Positions 11,574 through 29,317 of a DNA stretch of 64,000 bases are shown one piece after another. The stretch is from Semisulcospira habei. Taxonomy: Eukaryota > Mollusca > Gastropoda > Semisulcospiridae. How positions within the stretch are numbered: position 1 is the first letter of the stretch; each line of letters opens with the position of its first letter. The translations under genes and the position numbers were made by a program. The stretch lies in NCBI GenBank assembly GCA_036245525.1, contig BTPG01000004.1:212482301-212546300 (forward strand), in the 5' to 3' direction. A model generated the notes under the pieces. The model did no database searches and was not told where the DNA came from. It was given only the letters and a program-made list of their open reading frames with translations.

Positions 11574-12615
11574 ATGAGTATTTATATAGCGCTTAATCTT
11601 ACTCAAACGCTCTAAGCGCTTTACAATCTGTACACAAAAATAAAAATACAATGACATATGCACATAACAAACAAAGCACAATGCCCGAACACACCACTTT
11701 TACAATAAACTAAACAACAATACATACATAATAATTTATATTCTAATTAACATTCAGTCTAAACAAGGAGGATTGCAGAACTACAACTAAGGCATCAAAC
11801 ACTGGCAGTTATTCAAAGAAAAGCTTGAAGAGGAGTTTTCAACGACCTCTTGAAGTCAGAGACAGACTCACTGTTTCTGACCTCAAGAGGAAGTGTATTC
11901 CATAACACTGGGGCTTGATAAACAAAAGTGCGCTGACCAAATGTTTTAGTTTGGACAGAAGGTACACACAACTTCCGTTTATCAGAAGAGGAGCGGAGCT
12001 CACGAGAGGGTATGTACACATGCAGCAAAGAGGACAAGTATTCTGGGCTGGTGCCTGAAAGGCAGTTAAAACAGATTGACATAACTTTGTATTGAATACG
12101 TGAGGACACAGGTAGCCAGTGAAAGGACTTCAAGATGGGTGTGACATGCTCAGTCTTACGGACTCTCACAACAAGCCGGGCTGCATTGTTCTGAATTTTT
12201 TGGAGGCGATCAATGAGATACTGAGGGCAGCCACAAAGCAAAGAGTTACAATAATCTAGCTTGGACAGCACAAATGCACAAACTAGTGTTTTAGTGGCTT
12301 CCACGGTCAGCAGGTGACGAACTGAACTAATACGACGAAGTTCCAGATAAGCGGATCTACACACTGCACTGACATGCTGTGACATAGATAACTCGCTGTC
12401 AAGTGTAACACCCAGGTTTCTCACACTCGCAGAGAAGCCAATGAGTGTTCCATCCACAGACAATGATGACGGTAAAGGCAGGGACAAAGATAATCTTGGA
12501 TTAGCTACCAACATTGCTTCAGTTTTGCCATCATTTAACATCAGTTTGTTGGTGGTCATCCATGATTTGACATGGTCAATGCACTGGCTTATACTTTGGA
12601 CGGCATTCACAGCTC
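11473..12615 (-). mobile_element. CR1/Jockey-like LINE, 5'-truncated, tail in (TA)n
   Basis: The - strand frame 12610-11813 (265 aa) covers the end of a reverse transcriptase. It runs from the palm/thumb (TTNKLMLNDGKTEAMLV, then NLGVTLDSELSM) through LDYCNSLLCGCP, IQNNAARLVVRVRKTEHVTP, SFHWLPVSSRIQYKV and the terminal APVLWNTLPLEVRNSES motif. These are standard C-terminal LINE motifs. The catalytic motifs further upstream are missing, so the copy is dead. The 3' UTR (11813-11575) ends in AAGCGCTATATAAATACTC and the (TA)n run 11473-11571. It is inserted antisense to the host gene. Confidence 0.88.
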
Positions 12616-12718
12616 GCTCGACAGTATTAGTAGAATATATATATATTCTTTACTTATAACAAAGGCGTCGCCCAAAGCCAAAAAATGCACTCAATCAGAG
12701 TAGCTCCAAGGGACGTAA

Positions 12719-12872
12719 TTTTTCATTAAATTCTGAGAATGCTGTGCTAATGCCATGGCAGCTAATGTGCTAATGCACAAAAATGGCAGCTGATGTCCTG
12801 ATGACACAATGCAAGCTTACCAGCCTGGAATTCCTTAGCATTAGCACAGCATACTCAGAATTTAATGAAAAA
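12719..12872. repeat. 154-bp foldback element
   Basis: Arms of 35 bp (12719-12753 and 12838-12872) pair with one mismatch. They begin TTTTTCATTAAATTCTGAG. The middle has short GCTAATG and GGCAGCT direct repeats and no ORF. Confidence 0.8.
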
Positions 12873-13069
12873 TATATATACTTAAAATGTGAAGAAAGGA
12901 TCCACATACACCACGTAGTTTAGGAGGAGTTACACTTTTATTCTATGCACACATTTTCGCCCTCTCAACGAGGGCTTCTTCAAGGGAATGCCCAGGTAAC
13001 AGGTAACTAGGTAACAAAGCATAATGTACGTGTGAGAATGTAGTGCTCAAAATAGATAAGAATGTACAC

Positions 13070-13383
13070 ACTATCTATCTATCTATATCCCGTAGTCTTG
13101 CCGGCCGTTGGGGCACCACTGATGACTTGGCAACCAGCTCCCTCCAATCCTCTCTTTTTTCTGCCATTCTCAGCGTATCGCCCAGCTTCAATCCAGTCCA
13201 CTCTGAGATATTGTCCTCCCATCTTTTCCTCTGTCTTCCTCTCCTTCGTCCTCCTTGCACAGTGCCTTGCAGGATTGTTTTGGCACGCCCTGCTGAACGC
13301 GTGACATGCCCATACCACTTCAGTTTGCGTTTTCTCACAATGGCTAATAAGTCTTCATATGGCCCGATGGCATGTACACACAT
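13070..13383 (-). mobile_element. LINE C-terminal fragment (RKLKWYGHVTR type)
   Basis: The - strand frame 13383-13075 reads RKRKLKWYGHVTRS, ILQGTVQGGRRRGRQRKRW, EDNISEWTGL and PQRPARLRD. This is the well-known C-terminus of a LINE endonuclease/reverse-transcriptase family found widely in invertebrates. It ends into (TATC)n (13072-13085), the expected 3' tail. Only the last 100 residues remain. Confidence 0.8.
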
Positions 13384-13389
13384 GCACTT

Positions 13390-13990
13390 TCAAATTCTAA
13401 AGTATCGTAATACGTTTACATATATAGACTAAGGTACAAAAGCACGTGCACAAGTTCGTGATATTAGTGCGTCATTACTGATGACATGAAACTTTTATGC
13501 AACACGAGTATTGACACGCAGTGTGCGGAGGAAGAAATGTTGCAAGAAATATTTATAATAATAACGTCATCCTCAACATTGACACCATCATCATTAGTAG
13601 AATTTTCAAACGTACAGTCAAGAAAAATCTAAAAATCACACACACAATTACAATGTTTGTATTATACTTACGGTATAGTCCGAATTAAAATACACGTGCA
13701 TAAATTCTAGTACGTCATTCCCGTCAGTCCGGAAGACAGCAATAGTTAATGACTCATGAGCATGACGAACTAAGTAGAAAATGCATCTAAAATATAACAC
13801 ATTACTATTTTTACTGTTACGTACATCATCATCGTCATCAATATAGGCAACATACTCAGAACTCACACACACAAACAAAACTGACAAAAACATCAAATGT
13901 CGTAAAAAAGAAATCTCATGCAAATCATGCGGGAAAAGAAAAAAAAAAAAGGAGAGGGGGGGGGGGGGGGGGCGAGGGGGGGGGGGGGGG
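13390..13990. other. No gene; diverged repeat and poly-G
   Basis: Contains CACGTGCACAAGTTCGT-type sequence, which also appears after the (CT)n at 19300, suggesting an old repeat. A poly-G run (13957-13994) adjoins the (CT)n flanking LINE copy 2. No exon is visible. Confidence 0.5.
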
Positions 13991-14025
13991 GGGGCATAGA
14001 TTTTCTAAGTTCAACTAGTCACGAA

Positions 14026-15773
<1,748 letters not shown>

Positions 15774-15774
15774 A

Positions 15775-19866
<4,092 letters not shown>

Positions 19867-19886
19867 ACTCCTCACGGGGCCTGCTG

Positions 19887-22144
19887 TTGGCTGTCTCCCT
19901 AGCAGACACCCCCATCACGCCTACCCTCTCCACTCCCTCGGACAACAAAGAAGTCTCTCTTCTTGTGCAGCCGGCAGAGTCGTCAATCACAGGGGATTAT
20001 CAACCGACGCCCCTTCTATCCGACCACTCATCCCCGACTAATCCCATCACCACATCTACTGGCCAGCCACTTCAGAACGCCCGCACTGATTTTTCACTTG
20101 TTGCGGCAACAGTTGATGGTGTAATGTCCACTGCCACGCCCCTTCCCCCAACCCGACCAAACACGAACGCCAGTCCCGCGTCTCCGGGGGATATCAACCG
20201 ACGCCCCTTCTATCCGACCACTCATCCCCGACTAATCCCATCATCACATCTACTGGCCAGCCACTTCAGAACGCCCGCACTGATTTTTCACTTGTTGCGG
20301 CAACAGTTGATGGCGTAATGTCCACTGCCACGCCCCTTCCCCCAACCCGACCAAACACGAACGCCAGTCCCGCGTCTCCGGGACTGGGATTACGTAATAC
20401 AGAGGCCGCACCCACCACGGCCCTCGGGACTACCTGTCCTCACGAGGACACCACTGACCCTGATACTCTGCGAGCACAACTCAAAAGTGCTTGTAACCTC
20501 ATCACGGACCTTCGCGCTGACGTCAGTACACTGTTCAAAGGACTTTCAGCAGCCCTAGCCAGGATTGATCAGCTCGAGAGTCAGCTCCGTGACGAGGCGG
20601 TCAAGAGAGCCAGAGATCTACAGGTTACGGAGAAAAGTGTGGGCGAAGTGTTGTCCGGCCTGGACGACAGGATAACTGGTGTGGAGACAGCTCAACACGC
20701 CACAGACGGCACTGTCAACCAGCTATCCTCCGCCAAACAGAGCCACAAGCAGCGCCTGAGGGAAATTCAAAAACAGTTGAAAAAGAAATCAGCCACTGCG
20801 TCCAACAACTCAGACGTTGCCATGAGTGGTAACACTCAAACTGACCTGTCTGCCAATGTTGATATCTGTGCGTCTCCGCGCCAGGTAACGGGCAGCGCAA
20901 TCGCTGCTCCCTGTCACCCCTCCCCTCCACCCGTTCTGCAAGAACTGGCCACGGTACAGGCTGTGAGTGCAGCCGAGAAGAGCCCAGAGCGACTCATACC
21001 AGTACGGATTACCGGCGGCCTGCCTGAGGTCAACAACGGGTATGACCACGCCAGCAGCCAGCAGCAGCGTAATAACAAAATGTCTCCAGATGAGCAAATA
21101 CTGCGACATTCAGTGCAGAGTGACACCACCACGCTGGTCATTGGAGACTCTGTTGTTCGCAACATCAAGGCAGAGAAGATGCCCACCTACCCTATAGAAA
21201 AAGTAGACGTATTATCTGTCTCTGGCCTGCGGACTGTCCACCTGCTGAACTGGCTCCAGCGACAACACGCGTCCCACACAGCGGTGGCACTGGTGACCTT
21301 CCACGTGGGGATCAACGATTGCAAACAGAAGGAAGTGACCAGCGCTGTGTGGGAACAGCTCGTCCGGGAATGCAGGCGGGTATTTCCCGGCGCTCGTCTG
21401 CAGGCATCCTCCATCCTGCCGACCGACAGTAGACACCAGCTGTATAGGGCCATCACCGCCTCCAACAGTAACCTGTTCCATGTGTGCAGAAAGCTGGGTG
21501 TCATACTGATAGACAACACTCAGGTCTTTACTGCTGTTGATGGGTTGCCGCGTAGAAAATTCTACAGGCGCGGTGACCCCATCCATCCTAGTCGCCAGGG
21601 CACCATCAGTCTGGCCCTCAACATAAAGAGAGGAGGGCCAGCTACTGACGTCACCACTCCCAACAACCAGCCTGCAGGTGGTGACCGTCACCGCCGTCAG
21701 CGACGTGAAGGACACGCTGGCACCACCAACACTTACGCTAATGTCGCAGCCGGCAGACAGTCAGTGTCCGCTGCAGCACCCAACCTGGAATCGCTCTGTG
21801 GTGCATCCAGCTTCGGTGCTGCACCGGAGAGTCAAGGTGGACTGTCAGTGTCCTCTGCTGTAGCACCAGGTCTGGAATCACAGTACAGCGAATCCAGATT
21901 TGGTGGTACAGCAGAGAGTCAATGTAGCTATCAGCAACAAATGCCGGGCCAGTATCCTATGTGGCAGCAACCGCCACTACCACCATACAGTGCCGCATTT
22001 CCACAGTATCGCGAGGCCGGACCATGGGGACACTTCAGCATGACGCAACCAACGTATCCTTTCAGCGTCCCCCCGCTCACATACACGCCATACGCACAGC
22101 AGGAACCGTGGGCACAGTACAGCCACCCCGTGCGTGTGTATTAG
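19887..22144 (+). pseudogene. LINE ORF1: coiled coil plus SGNH esterase domain, split by a duplication
   Basis: Two overlapping frames form one ORF1. The first runs from the (CT)n border to 20318, the second from 20318 to 22144 (608 aa). A 194-bp tandem duplication (about 19995-20188 and 20189-20382) causes the frame break. In the long frame: a Pro/Thr-rich N-terminus, a coiled coil around residues 55-160 (LRAQLKSACNLITDLRADV and following), then an SGNH/GDSL-type hydrolase. That domain shows IGDSVVRNI (block I Ser), FHVGINDC (block III Gly/Asn) and DPIHPSRQG (block V Asp-x-x-His). The C-terminus is rich in Gln, Pro, Tyr and Trp. Esterase domains in ORF1 are known from CR1 and L2 LINEs. ORF1 proteins bind the element RNA; the role of the esterase is unsettled. 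Confidence 0.88.
19993..20382 (+). repeat. 194-bp tandem duplication inside ORF1
   Basis: The block from ATCAACCGACGCCCCTTCTA (20000) to CGCGTCTCCGGG (20188) recurs 194 bp later with about three differences. Since 194 is not a multiple of three, it shifts the reading frame. Confidence 0.95.
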
Positions 22145-22779
22145 ACTCATTTCCAGAACATTCAGTTACTCTTCCTTACATAACTTTGTGCTTTACTTTC
22201 CAGGCTAACACTGAACAATATCGAATTGATTTTCTTGCGTCTCATTGCTCATAATTATTGTGTTTGCGCAGAGACGTATTCATTTGTTTTTAACTTCAAC
22301 CACTGCGCGTGGTCCAATATTAACATTGTCATCCTTTTGACTTCTGCCGACAGTATTCGTGAATACCGATCTTCTCACTCTGTGCGATTTGTGACGCTTA
22401 TAGCACTAGTACTTGTGCACCGTGACACTTTCTCTACTAGTGCTCTACGTATATTCACACTACGATCATATCTGTGTCCTTTCGCAGCGCTGACTTTATT
22501 TCCCCTATCGCGCAGCGGGGTCGTTTAGCTTTGACTGTTGAAGTTTGCTAAAGGGATTAGTCCCTGTTAGTGACCGTTAGTGACCGGTAGTGTGGTCTAT
22601 ATCAGTGAATGCGTAGAAGAAACTCTTTTTTTTTTTTTTTCACTTGCCTCCCACATTCTGTGTGTTAGAGCGGACTGATATTCTTTTGCTTTGTTTTATT
22701 ATTTCAGCTCTTATTTGCCTTTGTATCATTTATAAGCTTTTTTATTTGTACTCTTTGGTATTGACATACATTAGCAATC
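22145..22779 (+). other. LINE inter-ORF region
   Basis: 635 bp with no convincing ORF between ORF1 and ORF2. A poly-T run lies at 22627-22640 and T-rich sequence at 22680-22760 precedes the ORF2 ATG. Confidence 0.6.
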
Positions 22780-25590
22780 ATGGTGTATGATCGCCAGTTA
22801 CATATTGGCCATTTAAATGTTTATCATTTAACTAACAAAGTTCCCGATCTGTGTGTGCTCTTGAGTCAATCCAATCCATTTCACTTGTTTGGTGTAACGG
22901 AATCGCGTCTCAATCGTAACATCAGCGATGAGGCCGTTTCTATCCAGGACTTCACTGTACTGCGCCGCGATGCTGAATACCCGGGACATACGGGTATTGC
23001 AGTATACATTCATAATTCAATTAGCGGTATTACTCGCAGGCGTGGGGACCTGGAGTCAAAAACCGTAGAATGCATTTGGGTTGAGTTAAGGGCAAACAAA
23101 TCCAGCCCCGTGCTGGTCGGGTACATTTACAGGAACCCAGCATCAACATTTCAATGGTTCGACGACTTTATCGCCATGATGGATAAGGTCAGACAGTCCA
23201 GCTCTGAAATTTTGATCCTAGGCGATTTCAATATTAACATGTTTTTGAATAACCCTGCTTGGGAGTGCACCATGTCTATGTTTGGTTTAAAGCAGCTAGT
23301 TAAAACAGCAACTCGTGTTAGTCCAACTTCCTCCACCCTTATAGACCACATATATACAACTACTCAATCAAGGGTGATGGCAGTAGACGTGCTTCAGGTA
23401 GGGATTAGCGATCACTACCCGGTGTGCTGTTGCTTGGCATTAAAAGCGGATAATTCATTCCGAAAACATCAGCACACGACTATTAGATACAGATCACTTA
23501 AACACTTCAACAAGGAAACATTTCTTTGTGATTTAAGTAGCACACACTTTGATACAGTGTACTACCATAATGACCCCAACGATGCTTTGTCTGAGTGGTA
23601 CGGATTGTTCCTTGGTGTTCTCGATAAACACGCTCCATTCAGAGAGAAACGGGTGAAGAACCCCCAGCTTCCCGCCTGGTTAAGTAAGGAAATCAAGGAT
23701 GCCATGCAGCTCCGAGATGACTATAAAAGAAAGAAGGATTTTATTGCTTATCGAAGGCAAAGAAACCATGTTAAACATTTAGTGAGGAAAGCTCAAAGGT
23801 CACTTTTTCACCGTCTTATGAACGGAAAGAAAGATGTCGTATCTGTGTGGCGAGCGATCAATGCTTTTACGAGGTCCAAAAATACCGCACAATGTACACA
23901 GTTATCAGCTGATATCTTGAATCAGCATTTCCTCTCGGCTGCCAGTACGTTGCTAAAAAATACATATTCTGGTCAGTCTTCAGCTGTGTCCGAAAAGCTA
24001 AAGACGTTTTGTGCAGAACGGCTGGACCCTGACACGTCATTCAGCATTCCGCTGTTAACGATATACGACGTGGGAAAATCCATCTCGTACTTAAAGAACA
24101 AACGTACGTCTGGCCATGATGGTATTAGTAGCTCAGTTCTGAAAATGGCCCTACCGTATATTTTAGATACCTTGACATATATATACAACCTTTGCATAAA
24201 GCAGGGGATATTTCCATCTTCTCTAAAAACAGCCAAAGTGATCCCACTACCTAAAACGAAAGACCTTGCCGACCCTAACAAGTTCAGGCCCATTTCGCTA
24301 CTGTCAACACTGTCGAAACCGATAGAAAGACACATTCACACACACTTACAACATTTTCTAGAAAAACACAAACTCATACATCCATTACAATCTGGCTTTC
24401 GGCGGAAACACTCCTGTCACACAGCATTGGTACACCTTGTTGACAGATGGCTTACTGCCATAAATAGCAGTCAAATGACTGGAGCAGTATTTTTGGACCT
24501 TTCAAAAGCATTTGACCTCGTCAATCATGAAACTTTAGTTCAAAAACTTAATGTCTATCAACTAAGCGCAGACACACTTGCCTTCCTTACGTCATATCTG
24601 CATGGGCGTACGCAGTATGTCTACGTGAATGGTAAAAACTCACCTGAAGGGGTGATAGAGCACGGAGTACCACAGGGATCGATTCTTGGTCCATTATTGT
24701 TCTCTGTCTTCATAAACGACCTTCCATTACATATATCTGACTCCAGTGTAACTTTCAGTCTTTTTGCAGACGATGGAACACTGGACGTTTCGTCATCAGA
24801 CGTAACATGTATGGTGAAGATTCTCCAAGACAGTTTAAATGAGGTATCTGAATGGTGCAGAAATAACGCCATGATACCTAATCCCACTAAAACCAAATGC
24901 ATGCTGATTACCACACGGCAAAAGCATCAGTTGAACCCCCCTCCCCTTCAACTAACACTTAATGGCCAGCCTGTGGAGCAAGTCAGAGAACAGCGCGTGC
25001 TTGGAATCAACTTAGACGACAAGTTGTGCTGGCAAGGCCACATTACTAAACTGTGTAAAATAGTATCTAAAAATGTATTCCTCCTGTCGAAATTGAGACA
25101 TTTTGCTGATGAGCCAACAAGGAAACTCTTCTACTATGCCCATATTCAGTCACATTTGGATTATGCCTCATCTATTTGGGACGGTAGTAGCGATGCTAAT
25201 TTAAAAAGTCTGAACTCGCTCCACAGAAGAGCCATTAAACTTATTGTTGACAGACCCTCAGAAGTCATTAATACTGACAATAAGTTCAAGCTGTTAGACA
25301 TTTTGCCACTTGAAAAACAGTTTAAGTATAATAAGTTGGTGCTCATGCGCAAAATCACCCTCTCAGAAACACCAGCCTATCTCAATAGTTTGTTCCACTT
25401 TGCTCATACGAGGTCCAGTCGAACACCAGGGAACAATCTTGTTGTACCGATGCCTCGACTAGACATTTATAGGTCGTCGTTGTCCTATTCTGGTGCAAAG
25501 TTATGGAACTCCATTCCTGCGGATGTTAGAGCCGCGCCATCGCTTAAAACTTACAAGACCAAGCTGCTCAAACATCTAGACAAAACTTAA
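22780..25590 (+). CDS. LINE ORF2, intact APE endonuclease and reverse transcriptase
   Basis: One uninterrupted 936-residue frame from ATG 22780. N-terminal APE-type endonuclease (about residues 1-230) nicks target DNA: VTESRLNRNIS, GHTGIAVYIHNS, ILGDFNINMF, STLIDHIYTT and ISDHYPVCCC. The reverse transcriptase (about 430-760) shows NKFRPISLLSTL, SGFRRKHSCHTALVHL, AVFLDLSKAFDLVNH with its catalytic Asp, HGVPQGSILGPLLFSVFIND and LFADDGTL with both Asp. The C-terminal thumb carries GAKLWNSIPADVR. There is no RNase H. Layout and motifs fit the CR1/L2/Jockey group. All catalytic residues I can check are present, so this protein could be active. The broken ORF1 suggests the copy as a whole is not autonomous unless helped in trans. 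Confidence 0.94.
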   Translation: MVYDRQLHIGHLNVYHLTNKVPDLCVLLSQSNPFHLFGVTESRLNRNISDEAVSIQDFTVLRRDAEYPGHTGIAVYIHNSISGITRRRGDLESKTVECIWVELRANKSSPVLVGYIYRNPASTFQWFDDFIAMMDKVRQSSSEILILGDFNINMFLNNPAWECTMSMFGLKQLVKTATRVSPTSSTLIDHIYTTTQSRVMAVDVLQVGISDHYPVCCCLALKADNSFRKHQHTTIRYRSLKHFNKETFLCDLSSTHFDTVYYHNDPNDALSEWYGLFLGVLDKHAPFREKRVKNPQLPAWLSKEIKDAMQLRDDYKRKKDFIAYRRQRNHVKHLVRKAQRSLFHRLMNGKKDVVSVWRAINAFTRSKNTAQCTQLSADILNQHFLSAASTLLKNTYSGQSSAVSEKLKTFCAERLDPDTSFSIPLLTIYDVGKSISYLKNKRTSGHDGISSSVLKMALPYILDTLTYIYNLCIKQGIFPSSLKTAKVIPLPKTKDLADPNKFRPISLLSTLSKPIERHIHTHLQHFLEKHKLIHPLQSGFRRKHSCHTALVHLVDRWLTAINSSQMTGAVFLDLSKAFDLVNHETLVQKLNVYQLSADTLAFLTSYLHGRTQYVYVNGKNSPEGVIEHGVPQGSILGPLLFSVFINDLPLHISDSSVTFSLFADDGTLDVSSSDVTCMVKILQDSLNEVSEWCRNNAMIPNPTKTKCMLITTRQKHQLNPPPLQLTLNGQPVEQVREQRVLGINLDDKLCWQGHITKLCKIVSKNVFLLSKLRHFADEPTRKLFYYAHIQSHLDYASSIWDGSSDANLKSLNSLHRRAIKLIVDRPSEVINTDNKFKLLDILPLEKQFKYNKLVLMRKITLSETPAYLNSLFHFAHTRSSRTPGNNLVVPMPRLDIYRSSLSYSGAKLWNSIPADVRAAPSLKTYKTKLLKHLDKT

Positions 25591-26687
<1,097 letters not shown>

Positions 26688-26799
26688 GGTCAGTGATTAA
26701 TTACAATTACATGTTTGCCGCCTTCTTAGCCTCAGCATGGTAGCTAGGTCTTTGCGTGAATTCAGGCCAACAAATATAGTTTCAACATTGGCCTGCCAC

Positions 26800-27480
26800 C
26801 ACGTATATATATATATATATGTTGTTGTTGTTGGCATCCTTCTGTCTCGGAAGACAATGGAGTATACGTGCTTGCTGGCTCAGTCTGTGTGACCTATCCA
26901 AGGCGCAAGCCTGGGCGAAGTGTATGGAGATCCTGGGATGCCTAGTCGTCAAGATCCCCCTCTCGTCCTCGCCGATGTAGTCCAAAGGAATGCAAAGCAA
27001 TACGTTTGGCACCAGTTTGGCTGCAGGAGCTGCCAGAACAGTGCGTGAATACAGGCAGCTGTTTGCCTTCGGGGCTCCACTCCTGATTTGATGGGTTTAC
27101 TCCCCCACATTTTGCCGTTGGATCCAACCTGATCTCTTTAGCCGTTGGCTGTCAAAAACAGCTCATCCGCCTAGTATTGCAGTGTGAACACCACCCCCTC
27201 ACGTGGTTTAGCCCACCAGCTGAGGTGGTTTGCCAGGGTGTGGCGCTTGGAGCCAGCACGTGCGAGATTAAGGAGATGGATGAGGACTAGTGATGCCCGT
27301 CCGCCCTATCATAGTGTAGGACGCAGCTGCCGAACAGCAAAGGTACTACCTCTATCCAGAGCCCCCTACACCCCATATATATATGCATCTTGCAGATGGA
27401 TCGGGCTGGCTAAATCCACTGAATGTGTGAAGGTCGTGTAATTTTGACCTACTTCTGGTCCAGCGTCTTACGTAATTATG
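26800..27480. repeat. Unclassified interspersed repeat, no ORF
   Basis: Starts after (TA)n with GTTGTTGTTGTTGGCATCC and runs to near 27450. GC-balanced, with no convincing coding frame. It looks like a multicopy repeat but has no second copy in the window to compare. Poly-C and poly-A follow (27487-27541). Confidence 0.35.
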
Positions 27481-27798
27481 TAACGTATCGCTTCCCCCCC
27501 CCCCGCCTACACACACACCCTTAAAAAAAAAAAAAAAAAAAGAAAGAAAAAAGCTATCATTGTCCATCGAGGGGGAAATCCCGAGGTAGGCGCGCATTAC
27601 AGGAGCAGCGCCATCTGACCAACCTTTTTATTTTATGTTTAACTTTATTCTTGTTTCATTTAGTTTAGATCGCTTGACTGACTGACTGACTGACTGACTG
27701 ATTGGCTGACTGACTGACTGACCCACTGACTCACTGAATCACTCATTCACTATAATCATAAATGAATGAATGAATGAACAAGATTTTGTTCTGCACAG

Positions 27799-28005
27799 AG
27801 GTACATTTCCATTGATGTGTACGGGGCGTGCGGAAATAAACAATGCCCCCGTGGTGAAGACGACGCGTGCTTCCAGACGTTCAGCACGGAATACAAGTTC
27901 TACCTGGCGCTAGAAAGCAGTTTCTGCCAAGACTACGTATCTGAGAAATTTTTCCGTTACCTGGAAACGGACGCAGTGGTGGTCGCCCGCGGTGAAAGTC
28001 ACAAG
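27799..28005 (+). CDS. GT10 alpha-1,3-fucosyltransferase, donor-binding exon
   Basis: This 207-bp exon (69 codons, phase 0 at both ends) lies between acceptor CTGCACAG and donor AAG|GTATAG. It reads RYISIDVYGACGNKQCPR, then FYLALESSFCQDYVSEKFF, the hallmark GT10 motif (F-Y-L-x-x-E-S/N-S-x-x-x-D-Y-V/I-T/S-E-K) that binds GDP-fucose. The usual PVVxG loop after it is VVVARG here, a departure from most family members. It joins in frame to the previous exon across a 16.7-kb intron filled with LINEs. A (GACT)n simple repeat lies just upstream at 27675-27730. Confidence 0.95.
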
Positions 28006-28720
28006 GTATAGGGTCATCTGAAGGTCACAAAGAGAATTGTTAGTTTTTCATGTTTAACGCCGAGCAGGCGACAAAGGCGATTTCACGAGGTCAGGTAAAG
28101 TTTATACAGCGAGGTCATCTGAAGGTAACAATGATTGTGACTTTCAGCAATGATTGTGACTTTCAGATGAACTTCATTTTAAGATGGAAGTCATTAATAA
28201 GTCACACGGTGAAGGTCATGGGCCTCGGCGCTGGTCTTGTAAGGTCAGGGCCAAGGGATGACATTTACAATGAATGCTAGGCATAGTGATTCATACGGAT
28301 TGAAGCTTTTAATGTCAACAGTCACATGGAGAAGGTCACTTTAGGGTCAAAGTCGCAGATCAACATGTTGGTGCCGCAGACATTAAGATATTACCATGCA
28401 GGTGTTGTTCCGAAGCAAAATACTGAATCCCTTCAGTCCCACTGATCGTACGCTGCAGTCTGAAATCTGTGTGAATTCAACGCGAAAAGAGATCCAGCCG
28501 CCCCATGAACTATTGAGACAAAATGGCTTCAGCAAGAGGCATAGATCCTCATGAGCCCCCGCAATTGCCCCCTGCCATTGGACGCAGATTGTGTTTTTCA
28601 CATCGTTGTATATTCAACGTAAAAAATCTCTGGCCGTCAAAGGAACATGGATAATAACAATTTCAGAAAGACCGCCGTGAGATGGCCGTAGTCGCCTGCT
28701 CGGCGTTAAACTCAACTAAC
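28006..28720. repeat. Intron repeats: AGGTCA-rich stretch and two copies of the GCCGAGCAGGCGA repeat
   Basis: Between 28010 and 28355 there are about eight AGGTCA or GGGTCA hexamers in one orientation. A + copy of GTTTAACGCCGAGCAGGCGA lies at 28049-28090 and a - copy at 28671-28725, bounding the stretch in inverted orientation. A family A half-hairpin is at 28528-28566. Confidence 0.6.
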
Positions 28721-28732
28721 TAACTAATTTCA

Positions 28733-28798
28733 GGAAGAGGCATAGATCCTCATGAGCCCCCGCAGTTGCGGGGGCTCATGAAGATCTATGCCTTTTGC
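28733..28798. repeat. Family A hairpin, best-preserved copy
   Basis: Arms AAGAGGCATAGATCCTCATG... and ...CATGAAGATCTATGCCTTTT pair over about 30 bp with few mismatches around GCAGTTGC. Other full copies: 38117-38183, 38462-38528, 49588-49655 and 2148-2207. Confidence 0.85.
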
Positions 28799-28939
28799 AG
28801 TTGTGTATTGTTCAATATTTTATTTTTTTCCTTTTTTTCAATTATATTTAAAAAATAATTCCGTGTGTTTGATTCAGACTGCACAGCAGGGTTGTAAAAA
28901 TCCCCTGAAGAAAAAGTATTCAACGGTTTATAAAATTCT

Positions 28940-28942
<3 letters not shown>

Positions 28943-29015
<73 letters not shown>

Positions 29016-29018
29016 CGC
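28943..29018. repeat. (GT)n/(GC)n microsatellite
   Basis: Pure GT dinucleotide run with a short GC end, in the 1.2-kb intron before the exon at 29203. Confidence 0.95.
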
Positions 29019-29202
29019 GCCTTCGTGTGTGTACATGCGTTTTATTTAGTTATATACGCAAGTACAGTACCCTGCACGAGTTAAGGTTTTTATAGCGCCT
29101 CTTCTGTGGTAGTAAGTAATTGTCATAGGACTTATGTCGTGTAAGATTCCTGGAATATTCATGAATAAACTAATTTATAACTCCCGCTTGTATTTATTCC
29201 AG

Positions 29203-29310
29203 ACGGCGATTGCGAAAGGAACATTTGTCAGCACAAGCGACTTTAACAGCACAGAAGCACTGGCAAACCACCTCAAATACCTGGACTCCCATCCGGAGGA
29301 ATATATCAAG
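29203..29310 (+). CDS. GT10 alpha-1,3-fucosyltransferase, internal exon
   Basis: This 108-bp exon (36 codons, phase 0) lies between acceptor TTTATTCCAG and donor AAG|GTAATA. It reads TAIAKGTFVSTSDFNSTEAL, then ANHLKYLDSHPEEYIK. This matches the GT10 stretch where the Ser-x-Ile-x-x-x-DF strand is followed by the LAxYLxYLDxxxxxY helix. It links in frame to the exons on both sides. Confidence 0.93.
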
Positions 29311-29317
29311 GTAATAT

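Noticed and set aside
21187..21715. Long antisense frames opposite LINE ORF1
   Set aside because: Shadows of the ORF1 sense frame in GC-rich sequence. No start context or homology.
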